The notes beneath the pieces were generated by a model. The model saw only the letters and a list, made by a program, of their open reading frames with translations, searched no databases and had not been told where the DNA came from. Shown here one piece after another: positions 45,695 to 56,049 of a DNA stretch of 64,000 nt (its first letter is position 1; every line of letters begins with the position of its first letter). The stretch spans positions 1,450,274 to 1,514,273 of the forward strand of contig NW_022985163.1 of assembly GCF_010093535.1 (NCBI RefSeq). Reading direction: 5' to 3'. Source of the stretch: Lindgomyces ingoldianus. Its lineage: Eukaryota; Ascomycota; Dothideomycetes; Pleosporales; Lindgomycetaceae. The position numbers and the translations under genes were made by a program.

Positions 45695-46294
45695 GCAGAA
45701 AGTGATAGAAATCCACAACCTAGCGAGCCCACAATAGCTATCAACCATGGCAAGACGATTCTACCCTCCGGGGTTCAGACACAAGGAGAAATTTCAGGAG
45801 CCGGCGATACCAGCCAAGTCGGGTCGATTCAATCACTCCGCGGAATACAGGTCGTCCTCAATGCCGCACCCTTGGCTCTGTTGCAAACTGGCGCTAAAAG
45901 AGCTGCTTTAGGGATCATCCTTAAGCATTTAATTAGTCTAAACCTTCCTCCGCCTTTAGATAACTTTTTCTGCATATGTGTAGCAATCTTTAAGAACAAG
46001 GCAGTTTATATCCTAGCATTAGCCTCCCTTAAACATAGCTTTGATTCTCGCTTCCTTATTAGCCGCACAGAGCGCAGCAAGACTCACCAGTTAATTGAAT
46101 GCACTGTGTCTCTTACGCAGTATTTTAAGCTCTTAGACTATAACGTACTTTACAGGCAAGTTGCTTACACACCTAAGTTACTTACTTTTGCTAAGACCCT
46201 ACTAAACTACTTTTCTTACACTAATGCATTCCCCACAACACTACTTAGACGCGCTAAAAGAATGTTAGATACAGCTTACACTCTAAGCTTTTAA
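45695..46294 (+). CDS. 199-codon open frame, unassigned, running into the palindrome
   Basis: Plus frame open from just after TAA 45692-45694 to the stop at 46292-46294; the longest uninterrupted frame in the window. It reads NPQPSEPTIAINHGKTILPS, SGAGDTSQVGSIQSLRGI, LNAAPLALLQTGAKRAALG, KHSFDSRFLISRTERSKTHQ and ends NAFPTTLLRRAKRML...LSF. No ATG opens the N-terminal part in this frame; TTG 45872 is possible, or an upstream exon is missing. An alternative 54-codon frame starts at ATG 45747 (MARRFYPPGFRHKEKFQEP, stop 45909-45911). The first ~200 bases are GC-rich and un-mutated. The last 150 bases lie in the left arm of the inverted pogo-like element and recur, inverted, at 47090-47240 and 513-664. 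Family not recognised; it may be a chimera of a flanking gene and element DNA. Confidence 0.4.
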   Translation, partial: AESDRNPQPSEPTIAINHGKTILPSGVQTQGEISGAGDTSQVGSIQSLRGIQVVLNAAPLALLQTGAKRAALGIILKHLISLNLPPPLDNFFCICVAIFKNKAVYILALASLKHSFDSRFLISRTERSKTHQLIECTVSLTQYFKLLDYNVLYRQVAYTPKLLTFAKTLLNYFSYTNAFPTTLLRRAKRMLDTAYTLSF

Positions 46295-47246
46295 ATAAGA
46301 CATAAAACTCTTAAAGAAATGTACTATAGCTATATATAAAGTTTTATAAAAGATAATAAATAACTATAGCACTAAATAACCTTTACAAGCTAATTCTACA
46401 GCTAAATTACAGAGGCTAGGTAATAAAAAGAAGCAGGTAATTATTAAGACTATACTTAAGCTATATGCGCAAGGAATTTCCTCTTAGATAGCATTTATAG
46501 CTAATATAGCTAATTCTTTGCGCGCTAAGCGTAATCTAGGCTATGTTTATATAAACTAGCCTAGTATGTTTGTAAAGTGTTATTTAGAGCTTAAAGTAAC
46601 ATTTAAGCGTAAGTACAACTATAAGAGAGCCTTTTATAAGAGTCCTAGGGTAATTTAGGGCAAGTTTAGCCTTATAGAGAATATTAAAGCTAAGTATAGC
46701 ATTTAGAATAATAACATGTACAACTTTAGTAAAATAAAGTTTATAATTAGCTAAATATCTTTTAACTATACTTATACTTAAAACTTTACTTTAAGCTTTA
46801 AATAACACTTTACAAACATACTAGGCTAGTTTATGTAAACATAGCCTAGATTACACTTAGTGCGCAAAGAATTAGCTATATTAGCTATAAATGCTATCTA
46901 AGGGGAAATTCCTTGCGCATATAGCTTAAGTATAGTCTTAATAATTACCTGCTTCTTTTTATTACCTAGCCTTTATAATTTAGCTGTAGAATTAGCTTAT
47001 AAAGGTTATCTAGCGCTATAGTTATTTATTATTTTTTATAAAACTTTATATATAGCTATAGCACATTTTTTTAAGAGTTTTATGTCTTATTTAAAAGCTT
47101 AGAGTGTAAGCTGTATCTAACATTCTTTTAGCATGTCTAAGTAGTGTTGTGGGGAATGCATTAGTGTAAAAAGGGTAGTTTAGTAGAGTTTTAGTAAAAG
47201 TAAGTAACTTAGGTGTGTAAGCAGCTTGCCTGTAAAGTACATTATA
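46138..47246. mobile_element. 1.1-kb palindrome of inverted pogo/Fot1-type transposase 5' parts
   Basis: Left arm (46138 to ~46600) and right arm (~46780 to 47246) are near-perfect reverse complements around a ~180-base centre near 46692. The plus frame through the left arm and centre reads as the N-terminal half of a fungal pogo/Fot1 DDE transposase: LGNKKKQVIIKTILKLYAQG (from ~46416), ANSLRAKRNLGYVY (CENP-B-type HTH), PSMFVKCYLELKVTFKRKYN, SLIENIKAKYSI and YNFSKIKFIIS (46719-46751). It then turns back on itself, so the catalytic domain is missing. The right arm carries the same N-terminus on the minus strand. Where the family has Y-N-F-D-E-T-G-F, the D position is Ser here and in the copy at 1-664, a change RIP alone does not make. 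Either two elements were joined tail-to-tail or a fold-back derivative was mobilised; the second copy at window start argues that it moved or was duplicated as a unit. Confidence 0.75.
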
Positions 47247-47400
47247 ATAAAGCAAAAGCTAACAACTCTTTATTATATTACTATAAATATTATACATTGC
47301 TAGACAATATTAGTAAGGCTACTTACTACTACTTTGCAAGATTCTTTTTATATAATTATAAAATGCTCTAAGGAACTATTATATAAGGCAAATACTATAG
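47247..47400. other. RIP-mutated DNA
   Basis: No feature recognised. Confidence 0.3.
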
Positions 47401-47409
47401 TAGATATTC

Positions 47410-47596
47410 CTGTAGGAGAATTAGCAGCACAGGGATTCCTGTAGGGGAATTAGCAGCAAGGTAATGTTCTAGGAGGGACTAGGTGGTAGGGGGGATTCCC
47501 GCAGGGGAATTAGCGGCACAGTGATGTTCTAGAAGGGACTAGGTTGTAGGGGGTATTCCTATAGGGGGGATTCCTGTGGGGGAATTAGCAGCACAG
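47410..47596. repeat. Partly un-mutated ~65-bp direct repeats
   Basis: GATTCCYGYAGGGGAATTAG with GCRGCACAG, then GTRATGTTCTAG, RAGGGACTAGG and TAGGGGG, occurs twice in full and twice partially (47407-47455 and 47565-47596). The third block (GATTCCCGCAGGGGAATTAG) is the least mutated. Confidence 0.65.
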
Positions 47597-50337
47597 TTTA
47601 GGGGAATTGCATACACTATTATAATAAACTTAGTTATAGAAACGTTTTAAGGCCTAATTTAATATACTACAAGGCAGCTTTTATTTCTCTTGTTAAGGTA
47701 TTAGCAGAAAATATAAGCTAGTATAATAATAAAACCTTTAAGTCTAACTAAATTATAAGAAACAGAGAAGAGTAAAATTACATATGCTAAAGTAAATACA
47801 ACTAGATAAGAATAAAGAGGCCTTACTAATTAAACTATTCTTACATAAAGTAATTCCCTGTAGGCTACTTTAGCATTCTACCTAAGTTATGCGTCTAACA
47901 TCCCTTACTGCGTAGTAAGACACACTGTGTAGTAAGATAAATAAGGGGTACTTTATTAATGCAGCAAGTGTCTACTTAAAAGTGTTATAAACTGTTATAA
48001 TTAGCCTGTTGTTTATAAAACTAGATTTTTTTTATAACTAGCTTTATTTTGTTTAGTGCTATTTATTAAATTTTAAAAAGTAACCTCCTAGCTCTCTATC
48101 TAGGTATGTAAAAGGATAGCATAGGGAGGGATTAAACTGTTGCCTAAGGAGTTTTAGGTAAGGCTAACACTGCTTGTGTTACTGCGTAGCAGAAGACATA
48201 TTACTCTATATAAGGTTTAACAGGCGCATGTAATAGGAATAAAGGTGCAGAATAGATTCTTTTTATAGTATTCTTCTTAAATTATTAACAAACTTAGGCA
48301 TAATGTTTTAGTAGATAGATATAGGATTATAAAAAATTTAATTTAATCTAATTAGTTATTATTTAAGAAGGGACAATTGCTAAAGAACAGAAGTAGAGAA
48401 AGTAGAATAAGAGAGAACGCCTGCAAGATATGCTACTAAGCTAACATAAAGTTAATTAAATAAAGAAGTATATGTAAAGTTAAAGTTAGTCTAAATATAA
48501 TGTAGTTACCTATAATTTTACTTGCTACAGAGGGTAGCTCGCAACATAGGAACGCATGTTACATGTTCCCCTTTTAACTGTCTTGCTCTACTAAATAAAT
48601 TTAGAATATAAGTAGCTATTTTTGTCTTTGTAGCTAGTTAAAATAGGTATATAAGGGTAGTTATTACAGTAAAATAACGCTACTAGCATATGTAAAATTT
48701 TTATTTTATCTTTTTTTAGGGCTACTATTTTTGCAGCTTCTTAGTCCTATAATATCTCTATAGTTACTGTCTCCCTTATTAACAATAAAACTAGAGTTAG
48801 TGTAGAAGCCTCTGTCTTTGCAAATAGGTGTTCTATTTTAATATTAGTACTTTTTTAAGGCTTAAAACTAGACTAAAACAGAAACTTTAAAGCTTCTAGC
48901 GCCTAGCTTATCTAATTTCTTAAATCTATATTTTATACATTTAGTAATAGCGTAATCTTTATCTTTATAAATAGGAAGGTAACTTTTATAGACCTTAACT
49001 AGAATTTAAATGCTGCTACGCTTATTTTTTTAAACTATTTTATGTTTCTATGCAAAGTGTAAAGCTAAAGTTTTTAAATTTTTTTTATAGAAACAATTTG
49101 TATGTGTTTACTTTTTTAAGTAACCTTATATATCTTTACGTTAACCTATAACTTAAAGCCTAGTTCCACAGTAGCTCTAGAAAGTCTATCGCTTTGTAAG
49201 ATAACACATAACGTCTATCTATGTAGAGCGAAAAACTACCTGCGCTAAAAAATATAAGAGGTACTTTAACTTTAAGCAACTAAAGCCTACTACACATGTT
49301 AATATTTATTATTTCTCTATATAAGTTATATGCTATAGCTATTTATAAACATGTAAAACTTTTTATTACTAAAAATTTAGTTTTAATTATTACATTTGCG
49401 CTTAATCTGTAGAGTGCTTTATTTTATAGCACAACAGTATCCCTTTTTTATAGCACTATTATTAAGCTCTTAGCATTTTATAATGCCTATAACTTATCTA
49501 ATCTAAGCCCCTAATACTTGCTATAATAGTGTAAAGTTATCTCTAGCTTTATGCCTACTGCAGTGTGTAAATTTAGGCAAGGTTAATCTGCCTAATTTCT
49601 AATTACAGCTAGCCTAATAATTTCTAATTACTTATATTATCTAGTAAGCTAAGCTTGTAGCTGTTAGACATGTAGCTGTGCAGATCTTTAGATTAACTTA
49701 TAGCCTGTGTTACTATTCTATGCTAACAATCTACTTATAAGAGGACTATATTATGCTAGTAACTTACTCTTGCTGTTTATAAAGCATTTATTACCTCTAA
49801 CATTACTATTATATGCATTTAAAGTTAGGTAACGTCCCCTAGGGCGTAGCAGGACACACACTAAGCTGGGACGCATCTGTCATTTATACGTCTTAAATTT
49901 CTCCCTTATAAACATTTAACAGTATAGTTTGTGTACTAGTTTTAGAGGTATTTATCCCTTTATTTCTAGTTTGTAGTAAGAAAATTATAATAGTGTAGTT
50001 AAACTATAAATTATTTTGTTTATAAGGTCTAAAGCTGCTTTATCTTTACACTTTTACTCTCTTATAACTATTAACATATCTTTAGATTTTAGTGTATTAG
50101 AATAGTAGCTCTACTAATAAAGTAAGTTTTTTTAAGCTTTAGAAACATTTAGTAGCTGTTTTTATACACTCTAAGTTTCTCTAGATAAAAAAGAAGGTAA
50201 AGTGCCTTAGCAGAACATCTTAGATTACTTATATAATGCTGTATTATATTATACGCTATGCTAAATAGACACAGGCATTCTAGAACTTTCTATAGTTGTT
50301 ACATGCTTAAGCTATTTCTTAAGCAGCGCACGTGCTT
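47597..50337. other. RIP-mutated DNA with repeat fragments
   Basis: No protein recognised. 48460-48570 is a direct copy of 10001-10110. TIR-like motif copies lie at 47895-47925 and 49829-49859 (see findings). A short inverted pair TAAGCTATTTCTTAAGC lies just before the Gypsy element. Confidence 0.4.
48460..48570. repeat. Dispersed repeat, direct copy of 10001-10110
   Basis: Same ordered words as 10001-10110, ending CAACATAGGAACGCATGTTAC, less mutated than the first copy at its right end. Confidence 0.6.
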
Positions 50338-50342
50338 GTCTT

Positions 50343-50660
50343 TGTCACGATTGTGCACGAGTAAGGTTATAGAGCTTCACGGAGGTCTAGTTCAATTACT
50401 ACGTGAGGTATCATGGTAGGTACAAGACGTTGTGTAAGGAATAGGAAAGTTTAGAAGGAAATTAGTAATTAAATACTTAGCTTAAAAGTCTAAGCACTTT
50501 AGGTATAAATTAAGCCTATTTTAGGTTTAGTTAGTGTTAAGGCAGTTTATACTTAAGTTTATGTCTATGTTATGTTATGTTTATGTTAGACGTGCACTAA
50601 TAATACTCTAGTACACGTCTAATATAGTTATGTCTAGGATCTAGGGAGGATACTGTAACA
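50343..50660 (-). repeat. Left LTR of the Gypsy element (3' LTR)
   Basis: 318 bp. The first ~110 bases (TGTCACGATTGTGCACGAG, GTATCATGGTAGGTACAAGA) are un-mutated, while the last ~110 bases carry many G-to-A/C-to-T changes relative to the right LTR. Confidence 0.93.
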
Positions 50661-50680
50661 GTACCCCCCCCCTTATTAGG
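50661..50680 (-). other. Polypurine tract (minus strand)
   Basis: The run of ten C at 50664-50673 is G10 on the minus strand, three bases from the LTR end; this fixes the element's orientation. Confidence 0.75.
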
Positions 50681-52499
50681 AAGAGAATCCTTTACATTAG
50701 TAGTTCTAGCATTAAGTTGTCTTTATTAGGGTACAGGTTTAGTTTAAATAGGTATTAAGCGTAGAATTAAGTTACTGCAGAGTTCTTTTATAGAGCTTCT
50801 GTAGGTTCCTACAACAGTTTATTATATCTAGTCTATTTTATAAAGTATTTATAAATACATTTTTTTTTATTAAACTAGATCTATTTAACATCTTCTATAA
50901 CATATTCTAGTTTATTATTTATAATAACAGGTTTAAGTAGTAGGTTTAGCTGTCTAAGTAGATAGTTAGATTTAAAGGCTACTTAGCGCAGCAATAATAC
51001 GTAGAACACAGGGTGTATCTTTATGCTGTTAGGTAGAATTAATTAGTAAGCATGTAATAAGACTATATAGGCTACTATAAAAAGGCTAAAGTTCTTTTAA
51101 TTAAGTTTCTTTAATTATTAGTTTATTTAAATATTTTTAGTGTCTAGCTAGACCTTCTTGCTAGCTACATATATAAGAGTAAAAGTTTAGAATTAGTTTA
51201 CATACTCTTATTAAAAAGCTTAAGCCTATATAAGCTTTTTATAAATGTATTTAAATATATTTTAAATTTTATTAATAAGTCTATTTACATCTATTACTTA
51301 TATAAATTAATAAGTTAGTTAAGAGGTATTTAAAAGTAGTTTAAATCTTATTTAAAAGTAGTATCTATAGTTTACTAAGAATAAAGATACTTATATTAAT
51401 TTAGATATTATATTATTAGCTTTAAACTATGCTATAGCTAACTATTTTACCTAGTTATCCTACTAGTAGTTTATATACACTTATAGAACTTATTTTATTA
51501 TAGTGTTTATATTCTTAGTTTAGCTGTTAGTCTCTAGGTAAAAAGCTATAAATAAATAGAAAATAATTTAGAGCTGTTTATAAAGTTTGTCCTAGAAGGC
51601 TAAGACAAACTGCGTACCTTTGTCTAATATAATTATGTTAGGCAGGCTATAGTAAACTTATACATATTAGTAGAATAACTAGGCTATATTAGGGGCAGTT
51701 ATAAAGAAACATAGTATTAAGTGTTAATACTTAGTTAAGTAATTAATAACTACTATAATATTTATATACTTTTTAAATAAAAGTAGGTTTATAATAAAAT
51801 TAATTAATATGTTTTTTTAAGTTTATTTAGAAATTAAAAGTAGTTTAAGTAAGCTATTATACCTTTTTTAAAAAGCTTTTACTTTACAGTAAGTATAGCA
51901 ACAGAATACATATTAGCGTACAGTATAGAACATGCAGGGCTAGTAGTACTCTCTCTGTAGTAGGTTAAGAGTCTTTCCTCTGCCTAGGTGTTCTTTAACA
52001 GGCAAGTTATGTATAATTTAGAGTAGTTTAATTTTTAGTTTATTAAAATTAGAAATTATAAGTTAGTTATAGTAATACAGCTTACTATTTTAGTTTTTAT
52101 AGTTAGCTAGTGTTACCTTTTTTAACTAACTAGCGCTGTTTTAGAGCAGGTCTAAAGTTTTTTAAATAAATTTATTATTTAAATACTTATTAGTAATAAT
52201 TTAATTAATTATCTAATTTATTTTATTTAAGTTAAGGTCTAAAAATAGCTTAAGTTAAAGTAGAGTTTAGTGTTAAGCCTTTTACACTTTTTTCTAAGTA
52301 AGGACATTTTAGAATTGCCTTATAAAGGCATCTAGTTTCCCTTTATCTTAACTAAAATAATAAGTAATCTTAAAATTAAAATAAAATAAGTATTTAAACT
52401 AATAGGCTTATTAGTAGCTAAGTTATTTTATAGTTATAAAGTACTATAAGTTCTTATAGTTAGATAGGACTTATATTAGATGCGCTGCACTTTCTAGTT

Positions 52500-53600
52500 T
52501 AGGTTACTATTGTTTAAAGCAGTGTACTATAGCAAGTAATTTCTTATTATAGATCTTATAATTACCTTCTACAAGACTTATTTTTTTTAAGAAGTATGTA
52601 ATAGGCCTAATAGTTTTATCTAGCTTAGTTTAGAAGAGAACTCTTACTACTACATAGTCTAAAGCATTAGCTTCTATAAGTATTAGTAGTTTAAAGTTAA
52701 AGTAGTAAAGTATTAAAGCTTTAGTAAAGGCTTTCTTTAGCTAGTTAAAGAACTATTAGTAATTTAAGTTAAAGTTAAATTAAACTTTTTTTTTAGTAAG
52801 TATAATTATAAGGCTTACTAGCTATAAAAAGTTATTAATAAATTATTAGTAAAAGTTAGTAAATTTTATAAAGGCTTAAACATTCTTTATGTTCTTTAGG
52901 TATTACTAATCTAGTATAGTCTAAACTTTAATAAAGTCTATTTAGATGCTATTTATAGAGATTACATATTCTAAATACATAACCTTTAATTAGTAGAACT
53001 TACATTTATCTATGTTAAGTTATAGACCTACTTCTTTTATAGCCTTTAGCACTAGGTGTACATGCTATTTATGCTTTAAAAAGCTATTGCTGTAGATTAG
53101 AATATTATTAATATACATAGTATAAAACATGTCTAGGTAGGGTTAGAGCAAGTTGTTTATAAAATGTTAAAAAGTACTAGGCGTGTTAGCTAAGCTAAAG
53201 GGCATTACTAAGTACTTAAATAGTCTATATTAAGTTTAAAATGCTGTTAGCTACTTATTACCCTTTACTATTTTTAGCTTATTAAAGGCAGTAATAATAT
53301 CTAACTTTATAAAATACTTTACTTTACTTAGTTAGCTTAGAGTTTTCTATAAAAAAGAAATTAAGTATTAGTTTTTAATAGTAATAGTGTTTAGTTCTTA
53401 GTAGTTAACATAAAATTAAAGCCTACCTCTAAGTTTCTTTATAAATAGTATAAGTAACACTACTAGTAAGAAGCTAGCTTAAATAAACTTTTTTTTTAAG
53501 TTCTTATTAAAGTATTTTTAGAGCACTTTTAATTTATTTAGCAACATTTTATATAGTAGCCTATAACTAGGTTATTTGCTAAGCTTAAAAGTTATTTAGT
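52500..53600 (-). pseudogene. Gypsy reverse transcriptase core, inactivated
   Basis: Minus-strand frame around the YxDD box (53089-53115): YINNILIYSNS, then LKAIKEVGL, NIDKCKFY and YLEYVIS to ~52970, the standard order of palm motifs in Ty3/Gypsy Pol. Both box aspartates are asparagine. Limits of the domain are approximate. Confidence 0.8.
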
Positions 53601-55689
53601 AATTATATAGACATTATATTAAAAGCTTATTAAACTTATCTTAAAAAAAAAACATATAATAGGTTATAGTAGTCTTAAAGGACTATTATTCTTAAGTTAG
53701 TATGTTTTTAGAGAGCTAAAGCTTAGTTTATATTAGAAATTATAACTGCGTAGATTTTATAATCTAGTTATTAAGCTAGAGTTATAAATAAAGTAGGTTC
53801 TATGTAGTAGATGTCTATTTACTATTTAAGTTCTAGTTTATATTTAAATTAAGTAAGTAAAAGTTTTTTAAAGGCTTTTTTTTCTTTAAGTTTAAGTAGT
53901 TATTAAATTATTTTATATAGCCTATTTTAGTAAAAGGCCTAGCTTATTAGCCTTACTTAGGTAGTTCTTTTTTAGGTTATTAAAAAGTAAGTCTAAAAAC
54001 CTTCTATATTAAGTGCTATTTAGGTGTTGTTTAAGTGTAAGTATAAGTATACATTTTAGCATTAAAAAAAGTTAAAGTTTAGAACTTACTTTTAGTAATT
54101 AAAGGCAACTTTATGCTAATACAGCTATAGTTGTTCTAGGATTAAGTTATAATATCCTATGTTTATTACATAGAGCTTAATCTGCTCCTTATAGTGTTAG
54201 TAAGTAATTATAATAGTTATAGTATAAAAAATAAAACCTTTTTTAAGTTATTTTTTATTAAATCTAGTTAGGTAAATTATTTAAGTAAGTAGTGTTAATT
54301 AAAGATTTAGTTTACACACTAGTTCTTTATTAATATAACCTATGCTGTTTACTCTTAAGTTAATAAAAGCTTATATTAAGGCTAATATAGTTTTTTATTA
54401 TAAATATATAAGAATATTAACTTAGTACTTCTAGTTATTAGTAAAGGACTTAGCCTATAAGTTAGTAAAGATTTAGTGTTAAATTAGTCCTAAAGGGTAA
54501 CTTAGCCCTAAGATAAGCCTTTTTATAGGCTCCTACTGCTATAGCTGCAGCTATGTTAAGAGTAGCAAAAGAGATTAAAGCTTAAATATAAGTTAAAGCC
54601 CTTATAAAAACAAAATTAAAATAGTAAAAATTTTTAATAAGTGCTAGCAGCGCTACTTATATAGACTTAAAAAAGGGGAATAAAGTAGTTTTAAAAGATA
54701 TAACTATGCTTACTATACTTAAAGCATTAACTTTTTTTTTTATAATTTTTACACTTTTTAGAACTAACTAAAGCATAATTTAAATTAATTTTTATTATAT
54801 TAGGGTTCTTATTTGTAACTGCGCTAGTTTAGGGGCGTATTAGGGCTTGTACAGGGAGGAACCTTATGTTATTATTATAGGTAGTAATTAGGTTTGCATA
54901 CATGTTAAAGTTGTTTAGGAGGGGTTCTTCTACTATAGCGCGTTGCAGTTTAGTTAAGAGGGAGTTATATAAGGCTATAATTAGACTTATTTTATTTAGG
55001 CCTATATTAAATGTAAGTTAGTAAAACTTAGTAAAGTGTAAAGTAAAGCTTTTTTTTTTTATTATAAAGTGTTTAGGTAACTTAGGGCTATTAACTTTTT
55101 ATTTAAGTCTTTATAAGTTACTTACAAAAACACTATAAATTAATCTAAGTTAATAATATTTTTATTTATTAGTAAGTTAATTAAGGCTGTTATATTATAG
55201 TTAAGTTAAAAGTAGGCATATAGTAACTAAAAGTGTTTAAAGGGAAATTAGTCTATATTTTCTTTAAGTTTATATTAGAGCTTATGTAGAAAAGAAGGTA
55301 GGTCTTTTTATTTTCTATTAAATAGTAGAGGATTAGGGAGTTAGTTAGATTTTATTACTAAGTTAAAAAAGTTACAGGTTATAAGTAGTATTAAGCAGGA
55401 AAAAGTTAAGCTATTTTTAGACTTCTAAGTAGGCTTTAAAGCTAGTAAGTTCTTAGTTCCTACTACTATAATAAAAGTTAAGGTAGAAATAGACTACTTA
55501 ATAATATAAAGCTATTTTTTAAAGTTTTTTTAAAAAGCTTTAAAGCTTATAACATAGTAGCTTTTTTATAAAGTAAGCGCTTTTTAAAAAGCTTTTTAGC
55601 TTACTTTAATAGCTTAAAGTTATATAAGTACTAAGCTTATTAAATTAAATTTAGAAGCTATTCTTAGCTAAAGTTTTAACATAATATAA

Positions 55690-56007
55690 TGTTATAATTA
55701 TGCACAAGTAAGGTTATAAAGCTTTATAAAGGTCTAGTTTAATTACTACATAAAGTATTATAGTAAGTACAAGACATTATATAAGGAATAAAAAAGTTTA
55801 AGAAGAAATTAGTAATTAAATACTTAGCTTAAAAGTCTAAGCGCTTTAAGTATAAATTAAGCTTATTCTAGGTTTAGTTAGTGTTAAGGTAGTTTATGCT
55901 TAAGTTTATGTCTGTGTTGTGTTGTGTTTGTGTCAGACGTGCACTAATAATACTCTAGTACGCGTCTAATACAGTTATGTCTAGGATCCGGGGAGGATAC
56001 CGTGACA
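55690..56007 (-). repeat. Right LTR of the Gypsy element (5' LTR)
   Basis: 318 bp, mirror pattern of the left LTR: the first ~110 bases are heavily mutated (TGTTATAATTATGCACAAG), the last ~110 are clean (GTGTTGTGTTTGTGTCAGAC, GGATCCGGGGAGGATACCGT). Confidence 0.93.
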
Positions 56008-56049
56008 GTCTTATTCTAGTATAGTGTTAGTGCTGTGCAGTGGCAGAGC

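Larger units (their letters stand above)
50338..56012 (-). mobile_element. Ty3/Gypsy LTR retrotransposon, full length, RIP-killed
   Basis: Element 50343-56007 (5665 bp) with 318-bp LTRs (50343-50660 and 55690-56007), ends TGTCACG...CGTGACA, and GTCTT duplications at 50338-50342 and 56008-56012. A run of ten C adjoins the left LTR; read on the minus strand it is a G-rich polypurine tract next to the 3' LTR, so transcription is right to left. The reverse transcriptase is readable on the minus strand: the Y-I-D-D-I-L-I-Y-S box lies at 53089-53115 with both catalytic D changed to N, followed by an IDKCKFY-type stretch and YLEYVIS, typical of Ty3/Gypsy. Stops are dense and the interior is the most AT-rich part of the window, with CA almost absent. 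No primer-binding site could be named. gag, RNase H and integrase are not individually readable. Dead. Confidence 0.93.
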
